A stretch of 64,000 nt of DNA from Pseudomonas morbosilactucae (GCF_023241715.1 NZ_JALQCW010000015.1:1-64000); one strand, 5' to 3'; numbered from the stretch's first letter, positions 1 to 8,731 are shown. A program made the numbers and translations. Notes: generated by a model from the sequence alone, not told the origin.

Positions 1-363
1 CATGGCGCGCTGGTCCGGCAGTTCATGCAGGTGGCCGTGGCCCAAGTGCAATTGCTCGCGGCGGTTGGTGGTGGAGATCACCAGCATCGGCACCGAGTCG
101 GCGTACGCCTGGCCCATGGCCGTGAGGATGTTGCTCATCCCTGGGCCGGTGATGATGAAACACACCCCGGGCTTGCCGCTGGCCCGGGCATAACCGTCGG
201 CCATAAAGCCCGCGCCCTGCTCGTGCCGCGGGCTCACATGGCGCAAACGGCTGCCGTGCAGGCCGCGATACAACTCGACGGTGTGCACCCCGGGAATCCC
301 GAACACGGTGTCTACGCCATAACCTTCGAGCAAACGAACCAGGGACTGGGCACAGCTGATCAT
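1..363 (-). CDS. aruI: Thiamine-diphosphate decarboxylase, AruI-like (5-guanidino-2-oxopentanoate decarboxylase), N-terminal part
   Basis: Only the first 121 codons are present; the gene runs off the left edge. The start is the ATG at 361-363, preceded by an AGAGGA ribosome site. The visible part is the N-terminal pyrimidine-binding domain of the acetolactate synthase/benzoylformate decarboxylase family, with a GIPGVHTVELYRGL segment and RHEQGAGFMADGYAR, whose Glu is the residue that activates the thiazolium cofactor. The wording of this N-terminus matches proteins annotated in Pseudomonas as 5-guanidino-2-oxopentanoate decarboxylase (AruI), which converts 2-ketoarginine to 4-guanidinobutyraldehyde in the arginine transaminase pathway. 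An AruH-like aminotransferase 4.4 kb away supports this reading. It could still be another TPP decarboxylase, because the substrate-specifying C-terminal half is not visible. Confidence 0.72.
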   Translation of the reverse strand, partial: MISCAQSLVRLLEGYGVDTVFGIPGVHTVELYRGLHGSRLRHVSPRHEQGAGFMADGYARASGKPGVCFIITGPGMSNILTAMGQAYADSVPMLVISTTNRREQLHLGHGHLHELPDQRAM

Positions 364-486
364 CGACGAATCCTCTTGTTCTTTTGGGTCGAACGCCAGC
401 CTGGGTTCGACGACTTTCAAGGGACCTTAGTCGTTAGGCGCAGCACCGAACAATCGAAAAAAATCCGCACGACTGCGCAATAAAAT

Positions 487-1407
487 TCACGCTTTGCCGC
501 CACGCCGAGGTTCCGGGTGCAAGCGGGTGATGCCATGCAACTGGGATTTGACCCACTCACTGAAGGCCTGCACCACCGGGCGCTCGGCCTTGAGCTGATC
601 GGCCACCAGGTAGTAGCCGCGATTGGATTCGATGGCGGTTTCAAAGGGCTGCACCAGCAGCCCCTTGGCCAGGGCCTCGCCACTGATCAGGTTGTCGCCC
701 ATGGCGATGCCCTGGCCGGCGATGCAGGCCGACTGCACGAAGTGCGCATCGGCGAACACGATACCGCGACGGACCTCGACATTGGGCGCCCCGGCCGCCG
801 CCAGCCAGACCCGCCAATCGGAATAGTCGAGCATGTGCAGGAGCAGCGCGCTGTCCAGGGCCTCCAGGCTGTTAAGGCCGCCCATGGCGTTCACCAGCCG
901 CGGGCTGCACACCGGGAAATAGCGCAGGGAAACGATTTTCTGCACGTGCTGGTTGGGCCAGTCGCCCATGCCGTAGGCGACGAACAGGTCGGCGCTGCTG
1001 TCGCTGGTGTCCCCGGGGGTACGCGGCGATATCAATTGCAACTCGATCTGCGGGTACAGCGCCTGGAATTCGGCAATGTGGGTGCACAACCAATAGGTGG
1101 CGAAACCCGCCGGGCTGCTGATGCACAGCCGGCCGCTGACTTGCTGGCCATCGGAGCGCTGGCCGGCTTCGAGGATATTGGCCAGCAACAGGTGAATGTC
1201 CCGGGCGTAGCGCTCGCCCTGGTAGGTGATGCGGATGCTCCGGCCCTGGCGTTCGGTCAGGGCGAACCCCAGGGTCTGCTCCAGGCTCTTGATCTGGTGG
1301 CTGATGGCGCTGGGGGTGAGGTTCAGCTCGTCGGCGGCCTCGGCCACGCTGCCCAGGCGCGCCACTGCATCCAGTGCACGCAACGCTGTCATGGAGGGAT
1401 AACGCAT
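487..1407 (-). CDS. LysR-type transcriptional regulator (GcvA-like)
   Basis: About 306 residues, the usual LysR length. An N-terminal winged helix-turn-helix covers roughly residues 5-65 (LRALDAVARLGSVAEAADEL then TPSAISHQIKSLE), followed by a periplasmic-binding-protein-like effector domain. The helix-turn-helix and the opening MTALRALDAVAR resemble the GcvA subgroup. I chose the ATG at 1405-1407; a GTG one codon upstream is an alternative. It lies on the same strand as the AruI-like gene, 123 bases upstream of it, and is divergent from the amino-acid ABC operon starting at 1632. It is therefore a likely regulator of one or both. No effector can be read from the sequence. Confidence 0.9.
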   Translation of the reverse strand: MRYPSMTALRALDAVARLGSVAEAADELNLTPSAISHQIKSLEQTLGFALTERQGRSIRITYQGERYARDIHLLLANILEAGQRSDGQQVSGRLCISSPAGFATYWLCTHIAEFQALYPQIELQLISPRTPGDTSDSSADLFVAYGMGDWPNQHVQKIVSLRYFPVCSPRLVNAMGGLNSLEALDSALLLHMLDYSDWRVWLAAAGAPNVEVRRGIVFADAHFVQSACIAGQGIAMGDNLISGEALAKGLLVQPFETAIESNRGYYLVADQLKAERPVVQAFSEWVKSQLHGITRLHPEPRRGGKA

Positions 1408-1631
1408 CACCGATCAAACCTCGAATAGCCGGAAACCAGGCCCGCACGATAGCCGCAATCGGCCCCCGGACAAAGCCTGGGGATTTTTTGATCACGGGCC
1501 TGATTGCTGAAAAAAATTACCGGGTCCGGCTAAAAAACCTCGATTGACCCCTCGCCCGCCATGGCTAATTCTCAAGCCCTGTCCCCGGCCAGCTCCCCCC
1601 GGCCATCGCACAATAACAAGAGGGTCGAGCC

Positions 1632-2426
1632 TTGCAATCGCAGCCCAATTCCGTCAATCCCGTGGTGGCGATCGACGCTCTGCACAAGAGCTACGCCGAT
1701 CACCATGTGCTCAAGGGCATCGACCTGCGCGCCAATGAAGGTGAAGTGGTGTCGCTGATCGGCTCCAGCGGCTCGGGCAAAAGCACCCTGCTGCGCTGCA
1801 TCAACCTGTTGGAAATTCCCTGCAGCGGCAGCTTGCGCATCAATGGCGAAGAGGTCCGCCTCAAGCACGACCGCGCCGGTAACCCACGGGTGGCCGACCC
1901 GGCCCAGGTCGCACGCCTGCGCACCCAATTGAGCATGGTGTTCCAGAGCTTCAACCTGTGGCCCCATCGCAGCGTCCTGGAAAACGTCATCGAGGCCCCG
2001 GTCTACGTGCTCGGGGAAGACCGCAAGGACGCCATCGCCCACGCCGAACACCTGCTGGAAAAAGTCGGCCTGGCCGACAAGCGCCACGCCTTCCCGTCCT
2101 TCCTCTCTGGCGGCCAGCAACAGCGCGTGGCCATTGCCCGGGCCCTGGCCATGCGCCCGCAAGTCTTGCTGATGGACGAGCCGACTTCGGCCCTGGACCC
2201 GGAACTGGTGGGCGAAGTGCTCAAGGTCATCCAGGGCATTGCCGAGGAGGGCCGCACCATGATCCTCGTGACCCACGAAATGGCCTTTGCCCGGGACGTC
2301 TCCAGCAAAGTGATGTTCCTCCACCAAGGCCTGGTGGAAGAAGAAGGCCCGCCGCAACAGGTGTTTCTCAACCCCAACAGCGAACGCTGCCGGCAATTTG
2401 TCATGGCCCAGGACAACCGGGTCTGA
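1632..2426 (+). CDS. Amino-acid ABC transporter ATP-binding protein (HisP/ArtP/GlnQ type)
   Basis: 264 residues. Walker A GSSGSGKST is near residue 47, the ABC signature is LSGGQQQRVAIARA and Walker B is VLLMDEPTSALDPE, followed by the switch histidine in LVTHEM. The insertion between Walker A and the Q-loop (NGEEVRLKHD region) is typical of histidine/arginine/ornithine-type polar amino-acid importers. The start is a TTG at 1632, supported by AAGAGGG ending 7 bases before it. It is the first gene of an operon with a periplasmic binding protein and two permeases. It energises import from the cytoplasmic face. A basic amino acid substrate is inferred from the aminotransferase and decarboxylase nearby. 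Confidence 0.93.
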   Translation: MQSQPNSVNPVVAIDALHKSYADHHVLKGIDLRANEGEVVSLIGSSGSGKSTLLRCINLLEIPCSGSLRINGEEVRLKHDRAGNPRVADPAQVARLRTQLSMVFQSFNLWPHRSVLENVIEAPVYVLGEDRKDAIAHAEHLLEKVGLADKRHAFPSFLSGGQQQRVAIARALAMRPQVLLMDEPTSALDPELVGEVLKVIQGIAEEGRTMILVTHEMAFARDVSSKVMFLHQGLVEEEGPPQQVFLNPNSERCRQFVMAQDNRV

Positions 2427-2476
2427 AACGCCGCCGTACGCCGTGATAACAACAACTTCGATAAAGGGTAAAAACC

Positions 2477-3250
2477 ATGAAAAACCTGCTCAAGGTCCTC
2501 GCCACGGGTTGCCTGTTCAGCGCCCTGGCCAGCCACGCCGTGGCCGCCGACAAGATTGTTTTCGGCATTGCCCTGGAACCCTACCCGCCGTTTTCCATGA
2601 AGAGCGGCAACGGTGACTGGAGCGGCTTCGAGCCGGAACTGATCAAGGCCCTGTGCGAGCGTATGCAGGCCCAGTGCCCACTCAAGGAAGTGGCGTGGGA
2701 CGGTTTGATCCCGGCCCTGCAATCGAGCCAGATCGACGTCATCCTCAACTCCCTGAGCATCACCGAAGAACGGCAGAAGGTCATCGATTTCTCCGAGCCC
2801 TACTACCAGACCCCGGCCATGTGGGTCGCCGATAAGAGCCTGGAACTGGTCACCACCCCCGAAGGGCTCAAGGGCAAGCTGATCGGCGTGCAGGGTTCTA
2901 CCTCCAACGCCACCTTCGCCAAGGCCTACTACGCCAAGGGCTCGACCCTGCGCTACTACGCCACCCAAGACGACATGATCGCCGACCTGCAAAGCGGCCG
3001 GATCGACGTGATGCTGGCCGACGCCCTGACCATCGAACCCATCCTCAAGTCGACCGCCGGTGCGGGCCTGGCAGACAAGGGCCTGGCGCCCAAGGACCCG
3101 CTGTTCGGCTCGGGCATCGGCGCGGCCATGCGCAAGGGTGACAGCGCCCTACAACAGCGGATCAACACGGCCCTGGCCGCCCTCAAGGCCGACGGCACCT
3201 ACGACCAGATCCGCAGCCGCTATTTCAGCGTCGACATCTCCGCCAACTGA
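2477..3250 (+). CDS. Periplasmic amino-acid-binding protein of the ABC transporter
   Basis: 257 residues. The N-terminal signal peptide ends at about residue 23 (LASHAVA, then ADKIVFG). The mature protein is a family 3 solute-binding protein: the opening FGIALEPYPPFSMKSGNGDW, the EPELIKALCERM helix, the IDVILNSLSITEERQKVIDFSEPYY motif and GKLIGVQGST are all family landmarks. It captures ligand in the periplasm for the two permeases downstream. The family includes lysine/arginine/ornithine- and histidine-binding proteins. The exact ligand cannot be deduced here. The gene lies 50 bases after the ATPase gene and 51 bases before the first permease, with a stem-loop in the latter gap. Confidence 0.93.
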   Translation: MKNLLKVLATGCLFSALASHAVAADKIVFGIALEPYPPFSMKSGNGDWSGFEPELIKALCERMQAQCPLKEVAWDGLIPALQSSQIDVILNSLSITEERQKVIDFSEPYYQTPAMWVADKSLELVTTPEGLKGKLIGVQGSTSNATFAKAYYAKGSTLRYYATQDDMIADLQSGRIDVMLADALTIEPILKSTAGAGLADKGLAPKDPLFGSGIGAAMRKGDSALQQRINTALAALKADGTYDQIRSRYFSVDISAN

Positions 3251-3260
3251 GGCACCCGGC

Positions 3261-3280
3261 GAGCCCGCTGTGGCGGGCTC
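3261..3280 (+). repeat. Intercistronic stem-loop after the binding-protein gene
   Basis: GAGCCCGC and GCGGGCTC form a perfect 8-bp stem around a TGTG loop. It has no following T tract, so it is more likely a 3'-end-stabilising or attenuating structure than a full terminator. Such structures between a binding-protein gene and its permease genes are known to raise binding protein over permease. That role here is inference. Confidence 0.6.
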
Positions 3281-3301
3281 CTGGCCGTGACTGGATAGCT
3301 C

Positions 3302-4015
3302 ATGATCGCTTTGTCCGACCTTTCCCAACTGTTTATCGCCGACGGCTGGCTCGGTGCCCTGGCCCAGGGCGCCCTGGTGTCGCTGCAGATTTCCGCCGGC
3401 GCCTTCGTCCTCGGCCTGGGCATCGGCCTGCTGGTGGCGATGATCAAGCTCAAGGGCCCGCGTTGGCTGGTGAACCTGGCCAACGTCTACACCACCCTGT
3501 ACCGGGCGATGCCGGAGCTGCTGCTGATCCTGCTGCTCTACTACGCCGGCACCGACCTGTTGAACCTGGCGATGGCCGCCATGGGCCAGCCCAGCGTCAC
3601 GGTCAACGGTTTTATCGCCGCGGTGCTGGTGCTGGGCATTGTCCAGGGCGCCTATTCGGCGGAGATCATCCGGGGCGCGATCCTGGCCATTCCCTACGGC
3701 CAGATCGAGGCCGCCCGCGCCTACGGCATCGAACGCTGGTTGCTGCTGCGGCGCATCCTGCTGCCGAGCATGCTGCCCTACGCCATGGCCGGCCTGACCA
3801 ACCTGTGGCTGGTGCTGGTCAAGGACAGCGCGCTGATCAGCATCGTCGGTTACAGCGAACTGCTCTCGGTGGGCAAGCAGGCTGCCGGCTCCACCAAGCA
3901 TTACCTGGTGTTCTACCTGGCGGTGGCGGCCTTCTACTTCGTCATCACCCTGGTCTCCGGCGGCGTGTTTCGTCTCCTCGAGCGTCGCACCAATCGCTGG
4001 CTGCCCCAGCACTAG
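3302..4015 (+). CDS. Amino-acid ABC transporter permease (first subunit, HisQ-like)
   Basis: 237 residues with about five hydrophobic membrane segments. The family EAA loop is visible as IPYGQIEAARAYGIERWLLL near residue 130, where the cytoplasmic ATPase docks. The N-terminal LFIADGWLGALAQGALVSLQIS and the segment TTLYRAMPELLLILLLYY are typical of the His/Glu/Gln/Arg/opine permease family. It forms a heterodimeric inner-membrane channel with the next gene product. The next gene begins nine bases after the stop codon, indicating co-translation. Confidence 0.92.
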   Translation: MIALSDLSQLFIADGWLGALAQGALVSLQISAGAFVLGLGIGLLVAMIKLKGPRWLVNLANVYTTLYRAMPELLLILLLYYAGTDLLNLAMAAMGQPSVTVNGFIAAVLVLGIVQGAYSAEIIRGAILAIPYGQIEAARAYGIERWLLLRRILLPSMLPYAMAGLTNLWLVLVKDSALISIVGYSELLSVGKQAAGSTKHYLVFYLAVAAFYFVITLVSGGVFRLLERRTNRWLPQH

Positions 4016-4024
4016 GAGGCTGTG

Positions 4025-4714
4025 ATGGATTTTTCCTGGATTCACGGTTTTGCCGGCGAGCTGGTCCACGGCCTGGGCATCACCCTCAAGCTCTTGGCCC
4101 TGAGCGGCCTTTGCGGGTTTGCCCTGGCGGTGCTGGTGGGGCTTGGGCGCATGTCCCACAACCCGCTGATCAGCGCGCCGTTGCGCTTCTACATCAGCGT
4201 GTTTCGCGGCACCCCGTTGCTGGTGCAGATCTACATCCTTTACTACGGGGTGGGCAGCCTGTTCGCCGCCTACCCGCCAATTCGCGGCAGCATGCTCTGG
4301 CCTTACCTGCGCGAAGGCTTCTGGTACGTGGCCCTGGCGCTGACCCTGAGCGTCGGCGCCTACGTCGGCGAAGTGCTGCGCGGCGGCCTGCGTGCGGTGC
4401 CCCGGGGCGAACTGGAAGCCGCCCGCGCCTACGGCATGGGCCGCTGGCTGGTGCTACGGCGGGTCTGGCTGCCCCGCGCCCTGGAGCTGGTGCGCCCGAC
4501 CCTGGTGGGCGAATGTGTGCTGCTGCTCAAGGCCACCGCCCTGGCGTCCACCGTGGCGGTGACCGACCTGCTGGGCGCCGCCAACCTAGTGCGGGCGCAA
4601 ACCTTGAACGTCTATGAACCCTTGCTGGCCGTGGCCCTGATCTACATCGTCCTGGCCTTTGTCATCGAAAAACTTTGTGCACGCCTGGGCCAGGTTCCAC
4701 AGCGCCAGGCCTGA
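4025..4714 (+). CDS. Amino-acid ABC transporter permease (second subunit, HisM-like)
   Basis: About 229 residues, with the family EAA loop VPRGELEAARAYGMGRWLVL. The segment RFYISVFRGTPLLVQIYILY is the standard N-terminal landmark of this permease family. Two starts are possible: GTG at 4022 and ATG at 4025. I prefer the ATG because AGGAGG at 4014-4019 is then five bases away, while the GTG would be only two. It completes the ATPase/binding protein/permease/permease set and is followed 43 bases later by the aminotransferase gene, probably in the same transcript. Confidence 0.91.
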   Translation: MDFSWIHGFAGELVHGLGITLKLLALSGLCGFALAVLVGLGRMSHNPLISAPLRFYISVFRGTPLLVQIYILYYGVGSLFAAYPPIRGSMLWPYLREGFWYVALALTLSVGAYVGEVLRGGLRAVPRGELEAARAYGMGRWLVLRRVWLPRALELVRPTLVGECVLLLKATALASTVAVTDLLGAANLVRAQTLNVYEPLLAVALIYIVLAFVIEKLCARLGQVPQRQA

Positions 4715-4757
4715 CTTTACTTAGCGACGCGGGCCCTGACGCCCGTGAGGAGCACAC

Positions 4758-5939
4758 ATGCGTTACTCACCTTTTGTCCAGCGCATCAGCGGCGAATCCG
4801 TCAGCGCCTGGGATATCCACTACGCCGCCATCGACGCCCGCGGGCGGGGCGAGGATGTGATCGTCCTCAGTGTCGGTGACCCGGACTTCGCCACCGACAG
4901 CCGCATCAGCGCTGCGGCCACCGCGGCCCTGGAGCAAGGCGACACCCACTACACCCACGTGCTGGGCCGGCCGTTGCTGCGTGAAGCCATCGCCGCCAAG
5001 CAGAGCGCGTTGCTGGGGCTGCCCGTCACGGCCGACAACGTGGCCCTGGTGGCCGGTGCGCAAAACGGTCTGTTCGCCACCTCGTTGTGCCTGTTCGACC
5101 AGGGCGATGAAGTGCTGGTGCCAGAGCCGATGTACCTGACCTACGAGGCCTGCATCCATGCGTCAGGGGCGCGTATCGCCTGTGTCGAACAACCCGCATC
5201 TGGGGGCTTTCGCCTGACCGCCGGGGCCCTGGAAGCGGCCTTGAGCGACAAGACCCGGGGCATCGCCCTGGCCACGCCGTGCAACCCCACCGGCAACGTC
5301 TACAGCCGTGAAGAGCTGGAAGCGGTGGCGGCAGTCGCACTCAAGCACGACCTGTGGGTGATCTCCGATGAAGTCTATGGCCAGCTGACCTACGACCGCC
5401 CGCACCTGAGCATCGCCTCGTTGCCGGGCATGGCCGAGCGCACTGTTGTCCTCAACAGCCTGTCGAAAACCCACGCCATGACCGGCTGGCGCGTCGGCTG
5501 GGTCGTTGCGCCGCCAGCCCTGGTCGGGCACCTGGACAACCTGCTGTTGTGCATGCTCTACGGCCTGCCGGGGTTTGTTCAGGAAGCCGCGCTCAAGGCC
5601 CTGGAACTGGATGAAGAGGTGGTCAGCGAGGCTCGCCGGATTTACCGCCGGCGCCGCGACCTGGTGGTGGCGGGCCTGAAACAGGTGGCGCTGCTGGACT
5701 GCCGGGAGCCTGAAGCCGGGATGTTCATGCTGGTGGACGTACGCCGTACCGGCTTGTCGAGCATGGACTTCGCCTGGCAGTTGTTCCGCGCCACCGGGGT
5801 TTCGGTGCTCGACGCCCAGGCGTTTGGCAGCAGCGCCCAGGGTTTTGTGCGGATCTCCTTCACCGTCGCCGACGAAGTGCTCAAGGACGCCTGCCAGCGC
5901 ATCGCCGCCTTTGTCGAGGGCCTCGGCGCCCCACGCTGA
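4758..5939 (+). CDS. aruH: PLP aminotransferase, AruH-like (arginine:pyruvate transaminase)
   Basis: 393 residues, the same length as I recall for P. aeruginosa AruH, and with the same opening pattern (MRYS-F-QRI then AWDIHY). It is a fold-type I class I/II aminotransferase: SVGDPDF near the N-terminus, NPTGNVYSREEL, SDEVYGQLTYD, and the PLP lysine in LNSLSKTHAMTGWRVGWVV. AruH moves the alpha-amino group of L-arginine to pyruvate, giving 2-ketoarginine and alanine. The AruI-like decarboxylase at the left edge would take the next step. The transporter operon immediately upstream would supply substrate. A paralogue acting on another amino acid cannot be excluded from sequence alone. Confidence 0.75.
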   Translation: MRYSPFVQRISGESVSAWDIHYAAIDARGRGEDVIVLSVGDPDFATDSRISAAATAALEQGDTHYTHVLGRPLLREAIAAKQSALLGLPVTADNVALVAGAQNGLFATSLCLFDQGDEVLVPEPMYLTYEACIHASGARIACVEQPASGGFRLTAGALEAALSDKTRGIALATPCNPTGNVYSREELEAVAAVALKHDLWVISDEVYGQLTYDRPHLSIASLPGMAERTVVLNSLSKTHAMTGWRVGWVVAPPALVGHLDNLLLCMLYGLPGFVQEAALKALELDEEVVSEARRIYRRRRDLVVAGLKQVALLDCREPEAGMFMLVDVRRTGLSSMDFAWQLFRATGVSVLDAQAFGSSAQGFVRISFTVADEVLKDACQRIAAFVEGLGAPR

Positions 5940-5948
5940 TTCAATCGC

Positions 5949-5966
5949 GAGGGAGCCCGCTCCCTC
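5949..5966 (+). repeat. REP-like palindrome / possible terminator after aruH
   Basis: GAGGGAG and CTCCCTC form a perfect 7-bp stem around CCCG, ten bases after the aruH stop codon. The composition resembles intergenic palindromes of fluorescent pseudomonads. There is no strong T tract, so termination would be partial. Confidence 0.5.
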
Positions 5967-6059
5967 CACGGTCGCACCCCGACCCCTTATAAAAATACTG
6001 TTGCGCCTGACTTTTTCGCCCCCTTTTGAAGGGTACCCCTGCTTGAGAGGTTGACCCCA

Positions 6060-7808
6060 GTGACTGCTTCCGACCAATTCACCTCCACCCACAGTGCCCT
6101 GGATCAGTACGCTGAACGGGTGCTGCACAACGGCCGCTTCTACACCCTGGACCCGGCGCAACCCTGGGCCGAGGCCGTGGCGATCCGCAATGGCCGTTTG
6201 CTGGCCGTGGGCAGCCGCCAATCCCTCGCCTCGCTGATCGGCCCCAACACCCACGAACTGGATTTGCACGGGGCCTTTTGCATGCCCGGGCTGCACGACA
6301 TGCACACCCACCCGGACCTGGCCCTGGCACCGCGCTACGCCGACGATTTGGACGTGGGTATCGAAGACCCGACCCCGGAACAGCTGGCGGCGGCGATCCA
6401 CGCCTACGCCGACAGCCACCCGGGGGACGGCTGGATCTATGGTCAGTACTGGGTGCGCTACACCTTCCGTGAAGCCGGCCTGACCCCGGGCCGCGACTGG
6501 CTCGACAGCGTGATGCCGGACCGTCCGGTGGCCCTGCTGGACCGCATGTGGGGGACCATGATGGTCAACTCCAAGGCCCTGGAGCTGGCGGGCATCGACC
6601 GCCACACCAGTGACCCGCGCAACGGTTACCTGGAGCGTGACGAACTGACCGGCGAGCCCAACGGCCTGATGATTGACGGCGCTTACGCACTGATCCATGC
6701 CGCCATGCCGCCGACGCCCGTGGCGGTGCTGCGCCGTGCCTACCGCGATGGCGTGCACTTCCAGACGTCCCGCGGGGTCACTGCCACCAAGTACGTGCAC
6801 GTCTGTGAAAACCGCCTGCAGGCTCTCAAGGAACTGGACGATGCCGGTGAACTGACCTTGCGGGTCGAGGCGGCCATCAGTTGGCAGGACGACATCTTCC
6901 CGGTGCGCCGACGCTGGGAACTGCTGAGTGGCGAGCGACATTTCTATCGCAGTGCGCGCTTGAACGCCAACGCGGTGAAATTCCACTTCGACGGCACCGT
7001 GGAACCCAAGTCCTCGTACCTGTTGACGCCCTGGCCACAAGAATCTAGCTGGCGCGGCAAGCTCAACCTGACCCCGGAGCACATCACCGACATGGTGGTG
7101 GACATGGACAAGCGCGGCCTGCGGGTGATTGCCCACTGCACCGGCGACGGCGCCTCTGATGTGTTCCTCGACGCCGTGGCCGAGGCCCGGCGGCGCAACG
7201 GCTACAGCGGCATCCGCCATCAGTGCGCCCACAGCACCCTGCTGCACCCGGGCAACCTCAAGCGTTTCCAGGAACTCAACGTCATCGCCGAGTTTTCCCC
7301 GGCGGCCTGGTACCCGACGCCCTTCGCCAGCGGCGCACGCTCCGGCTACGGCCAGGAACGCCTGAAACGCATCTACGACTTCAAGGGTGTGCTGGCCGCC
7401 GGTGGCATTGCGGTGATGGGCACCGACTGGCCGGTGGCGTCCATCGACCCCTGGCTGGCCCTGGAAACCATGGTCACCCGGCAGAACCCGTGGAACCAGG
7501 AACCCGAGACCTTCGGCGAGCCCATCAGCCTGGAGCAGGCCCTGCAAGTGGCGACCCTCAACGGTGCCCACGCCATGGGCCTGGAGCACCTGACCGGCAG
7601 CCTGCAAGCCGGCAAGTCGGCGGATCTGATCGTCCTCGACCGTGACCTGTTCGCCCAAGAGCCGCGCAACTTTATCCACCGCACCCAGGTGGAGCTGACC
7701 TTTATCGAAGGGCAACTGGTCTATGACCGCCAGGGCAGCTTTGCCGACACACCGTTGCAAGCGGTGTGGCAAGGCGAGCCGCCAGTGATCGAGAGCACTC
7801 CATCATGA
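6060..7808 (+). CDS. Metal-dependent amidohydrolase (amidohydrolase family 3, YtcJ-like)
   Basis: About 582 residues. The N-terminal small beta-sandwich (LHNGRFYTLDPAQPWAEAVA, RNGRLLAVGS) leads into MPGLHDMHTHPD, the HxH metal motif of the amidohydrolase superfamily. Later come VIAHCTGDGASD and GTDWPVAS, whose His and Asp match the remaining catalytic positions. YtcJ/NfdA relatives hydrolyse N-substituted amides or formamides. The true substrate is unknown. The start is best taken as the GTG at 6060, because GAGAGG at 6045-6050 is nine bases upstream; a TTG at 6051 would touch it. The last codon overlaps the start of the COG0523 GTPase gene by four bases, so the two are translationally coupled. 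Confidence 0.85.
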   Translation: MTASDQFTSTHSALDQYAERVLHNGRFYTLDPAQPWAEAVAIRNGRLLAVGSRQSLASLIGPNTHELDLHGAFCMPGLHDMHTHPDLALAPRYADDLDVGIEDPTPEQLAAAIHAYADSHPGDGWIYGQYWVRYTFREAGLTPGRDWLDSVMPDRPVALLDRMWGTMMVNSKALELAGIDRHTSDPRNGYLERDELTGEPNGLMIDGAYALIHAAMPPTPVAVLRRAYRDGVHFQTSRGVTATKYVHVCENRLQALKELDDAGELTLRVEAAISWQDDIFPVRRRWELLSGERHFYRSARLNANAVKFHFDGTVEPKSSYLLTPWPQESSWRGKLNLTPEHITDMVVDMDKRGLRVIAHCTGDGASDVFLDAVAEARRRNGYSGIRHQCAHSTLLHPGNLKRFQELNVIAEFSPAAWYPTPFASGARSGYGQERLKRIYDFKGVLAAGGIAVMGTDWPVASIDPWLALETMVTRQNPWNQEPETFGEPISLEQALQVATLNGAHAMGLEHLTGSLQAGKSADLIVLDRDLFAQEPRNFIHRTQVELTFIEGQLVYDRQGSFADTPLQAVWQGEPPVIESTPS

Positions 7809-8731
7809 GCAGCCCGAACAGCATTCCGGTCACCGTGGTCGCCGGCTTTCTCGGCGCCGGCAAGACCACCCTGCTCAACCGCATGGTGCAACGCGCCGAT
7901 GCCGGGCGCATGGCGGTGATCGTCAACGATTTCGGCGAGCTGAACATCGATGCGGCGATCATCGCCGAGGTCACCGACGCGGTGTACAGCCTGCAGAACG
8001 GCTGCATCTGCTGCACTGTGCAGGAAGACTTGCTGGCGCAACTGGTGAGCCTGTCGAAACTGCGTCCGGCCCTGGAACGCATCGTCATCGAGTGCAGCGG
8101 CGTGTCCGACCCGCAGCGCATCGTGCAAACCATCGGCTACCCGCAACTGCGCGGTCGCCTGCACCTGGACGCCGTGGTGACCCTGGTGGACGCCAGCGGC
8201 TACAGCCAGCTGGAAGGCGAATTCGCTCGCTTGTCCCGGGCCCAGGTGGCGTGCGCCGATTGGGTGCTGCTGAACAAGGCCGACCTGGTCAGCCCGGAAC
8301 AGTTGCAGAGCATCCGTGCCGGCATGGGGCGCGGCGCCCAGGTGTTCGAGACCGTGCAAGCGCAATGGCCCGACGACGTGTTGCTGTCGGCACCGGAGCG
8401 CTCCAGCGAGGTCTTGTTCCGGGCCCTGCCCCAGACCCACGACCAGTTGTTCGAAAGCTGGGTCTGGACCGGCAACCGGCCGCTGCCGGCCAAGGCCCTG
8501 CGCGACTGGCTGGCGCAATTGCCACCGGAGCTGCTGCGCCTCAAGGGCCTGGTACGCCTGGAAGGCAACGAACAACCCTACTGGCTGCAACACGTGGGCA
8601 GCCGCAGCCAGTTCAGCCTGGCCACTGGCCAACCCATGGAACAGGCCGCGCAATTGGTGTTCATCGCCCGGCACGGCAGTGAGCTGCGGGCCGATCTGGA
8701 GGCCGGGCTCAGGGATCTCCAGGCGCTGTAA
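7805..8731 (+). CDS. COG0523 GTPase (CobW/YjiA/ZNG1-type metal chaperone)
   Basis: 308 residues. The N-terminal G domain has Walker A GFLGAGKTTLLN, the family metal-binding motif GCICC near residue 64, the ECSGVSDP switch region and NKAD for guanine specificity. A CobW C-terminal domain follows from about residue 220. Proteins of this group bind zinc or another metal and use GTP hydrolysis to hand it to client metalloenzymes. The ATG overlaps the amidohydrolase stop codon (ATGA), so the neighbouring metal-dependent amidohydrolase is an obvious candidate client. That pairing is inference from coupling. I saw no Zur box upstream because the gene is internal to an operon. Confidence 0.9.
   Translation: MSSPNSIPVTVVAGFLGAGKTTLLNRMVQRADAGRMAVIVNDFGELNIDAAIIAEVTDAVYSLQNGCICCTVQEDLLAQLVSLSKLRPALERIVIECSGVSDPQRIVQTIGYPQLRGRLHLDAVVTLVDASGYSQLEGEFARLSRAQVACADWVLLNKADLVSPEQLQSIRAGMGRGAQVFETVQAQWPDDVLLSAPERSSEVLFRALPQTHDQLFESWVWTGNRPLPAKALRDWLAQLPPELLRLKGLVRLEGNEQPYWLQHVGSRSQFSLATGQPMEQAAQLVFIARHGSELRADLEAGLRDLQAL

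Noticed and set aside
5163..7772. Very long open frame on the minus strand opposite the aminotransferase and amidohydrolase genes
   Set aside because: It is antisense to two clear enzymes, has no family resemblance, and is rich in Gln/His/Val/Ala as expected from reading a high-GC gene backwards.
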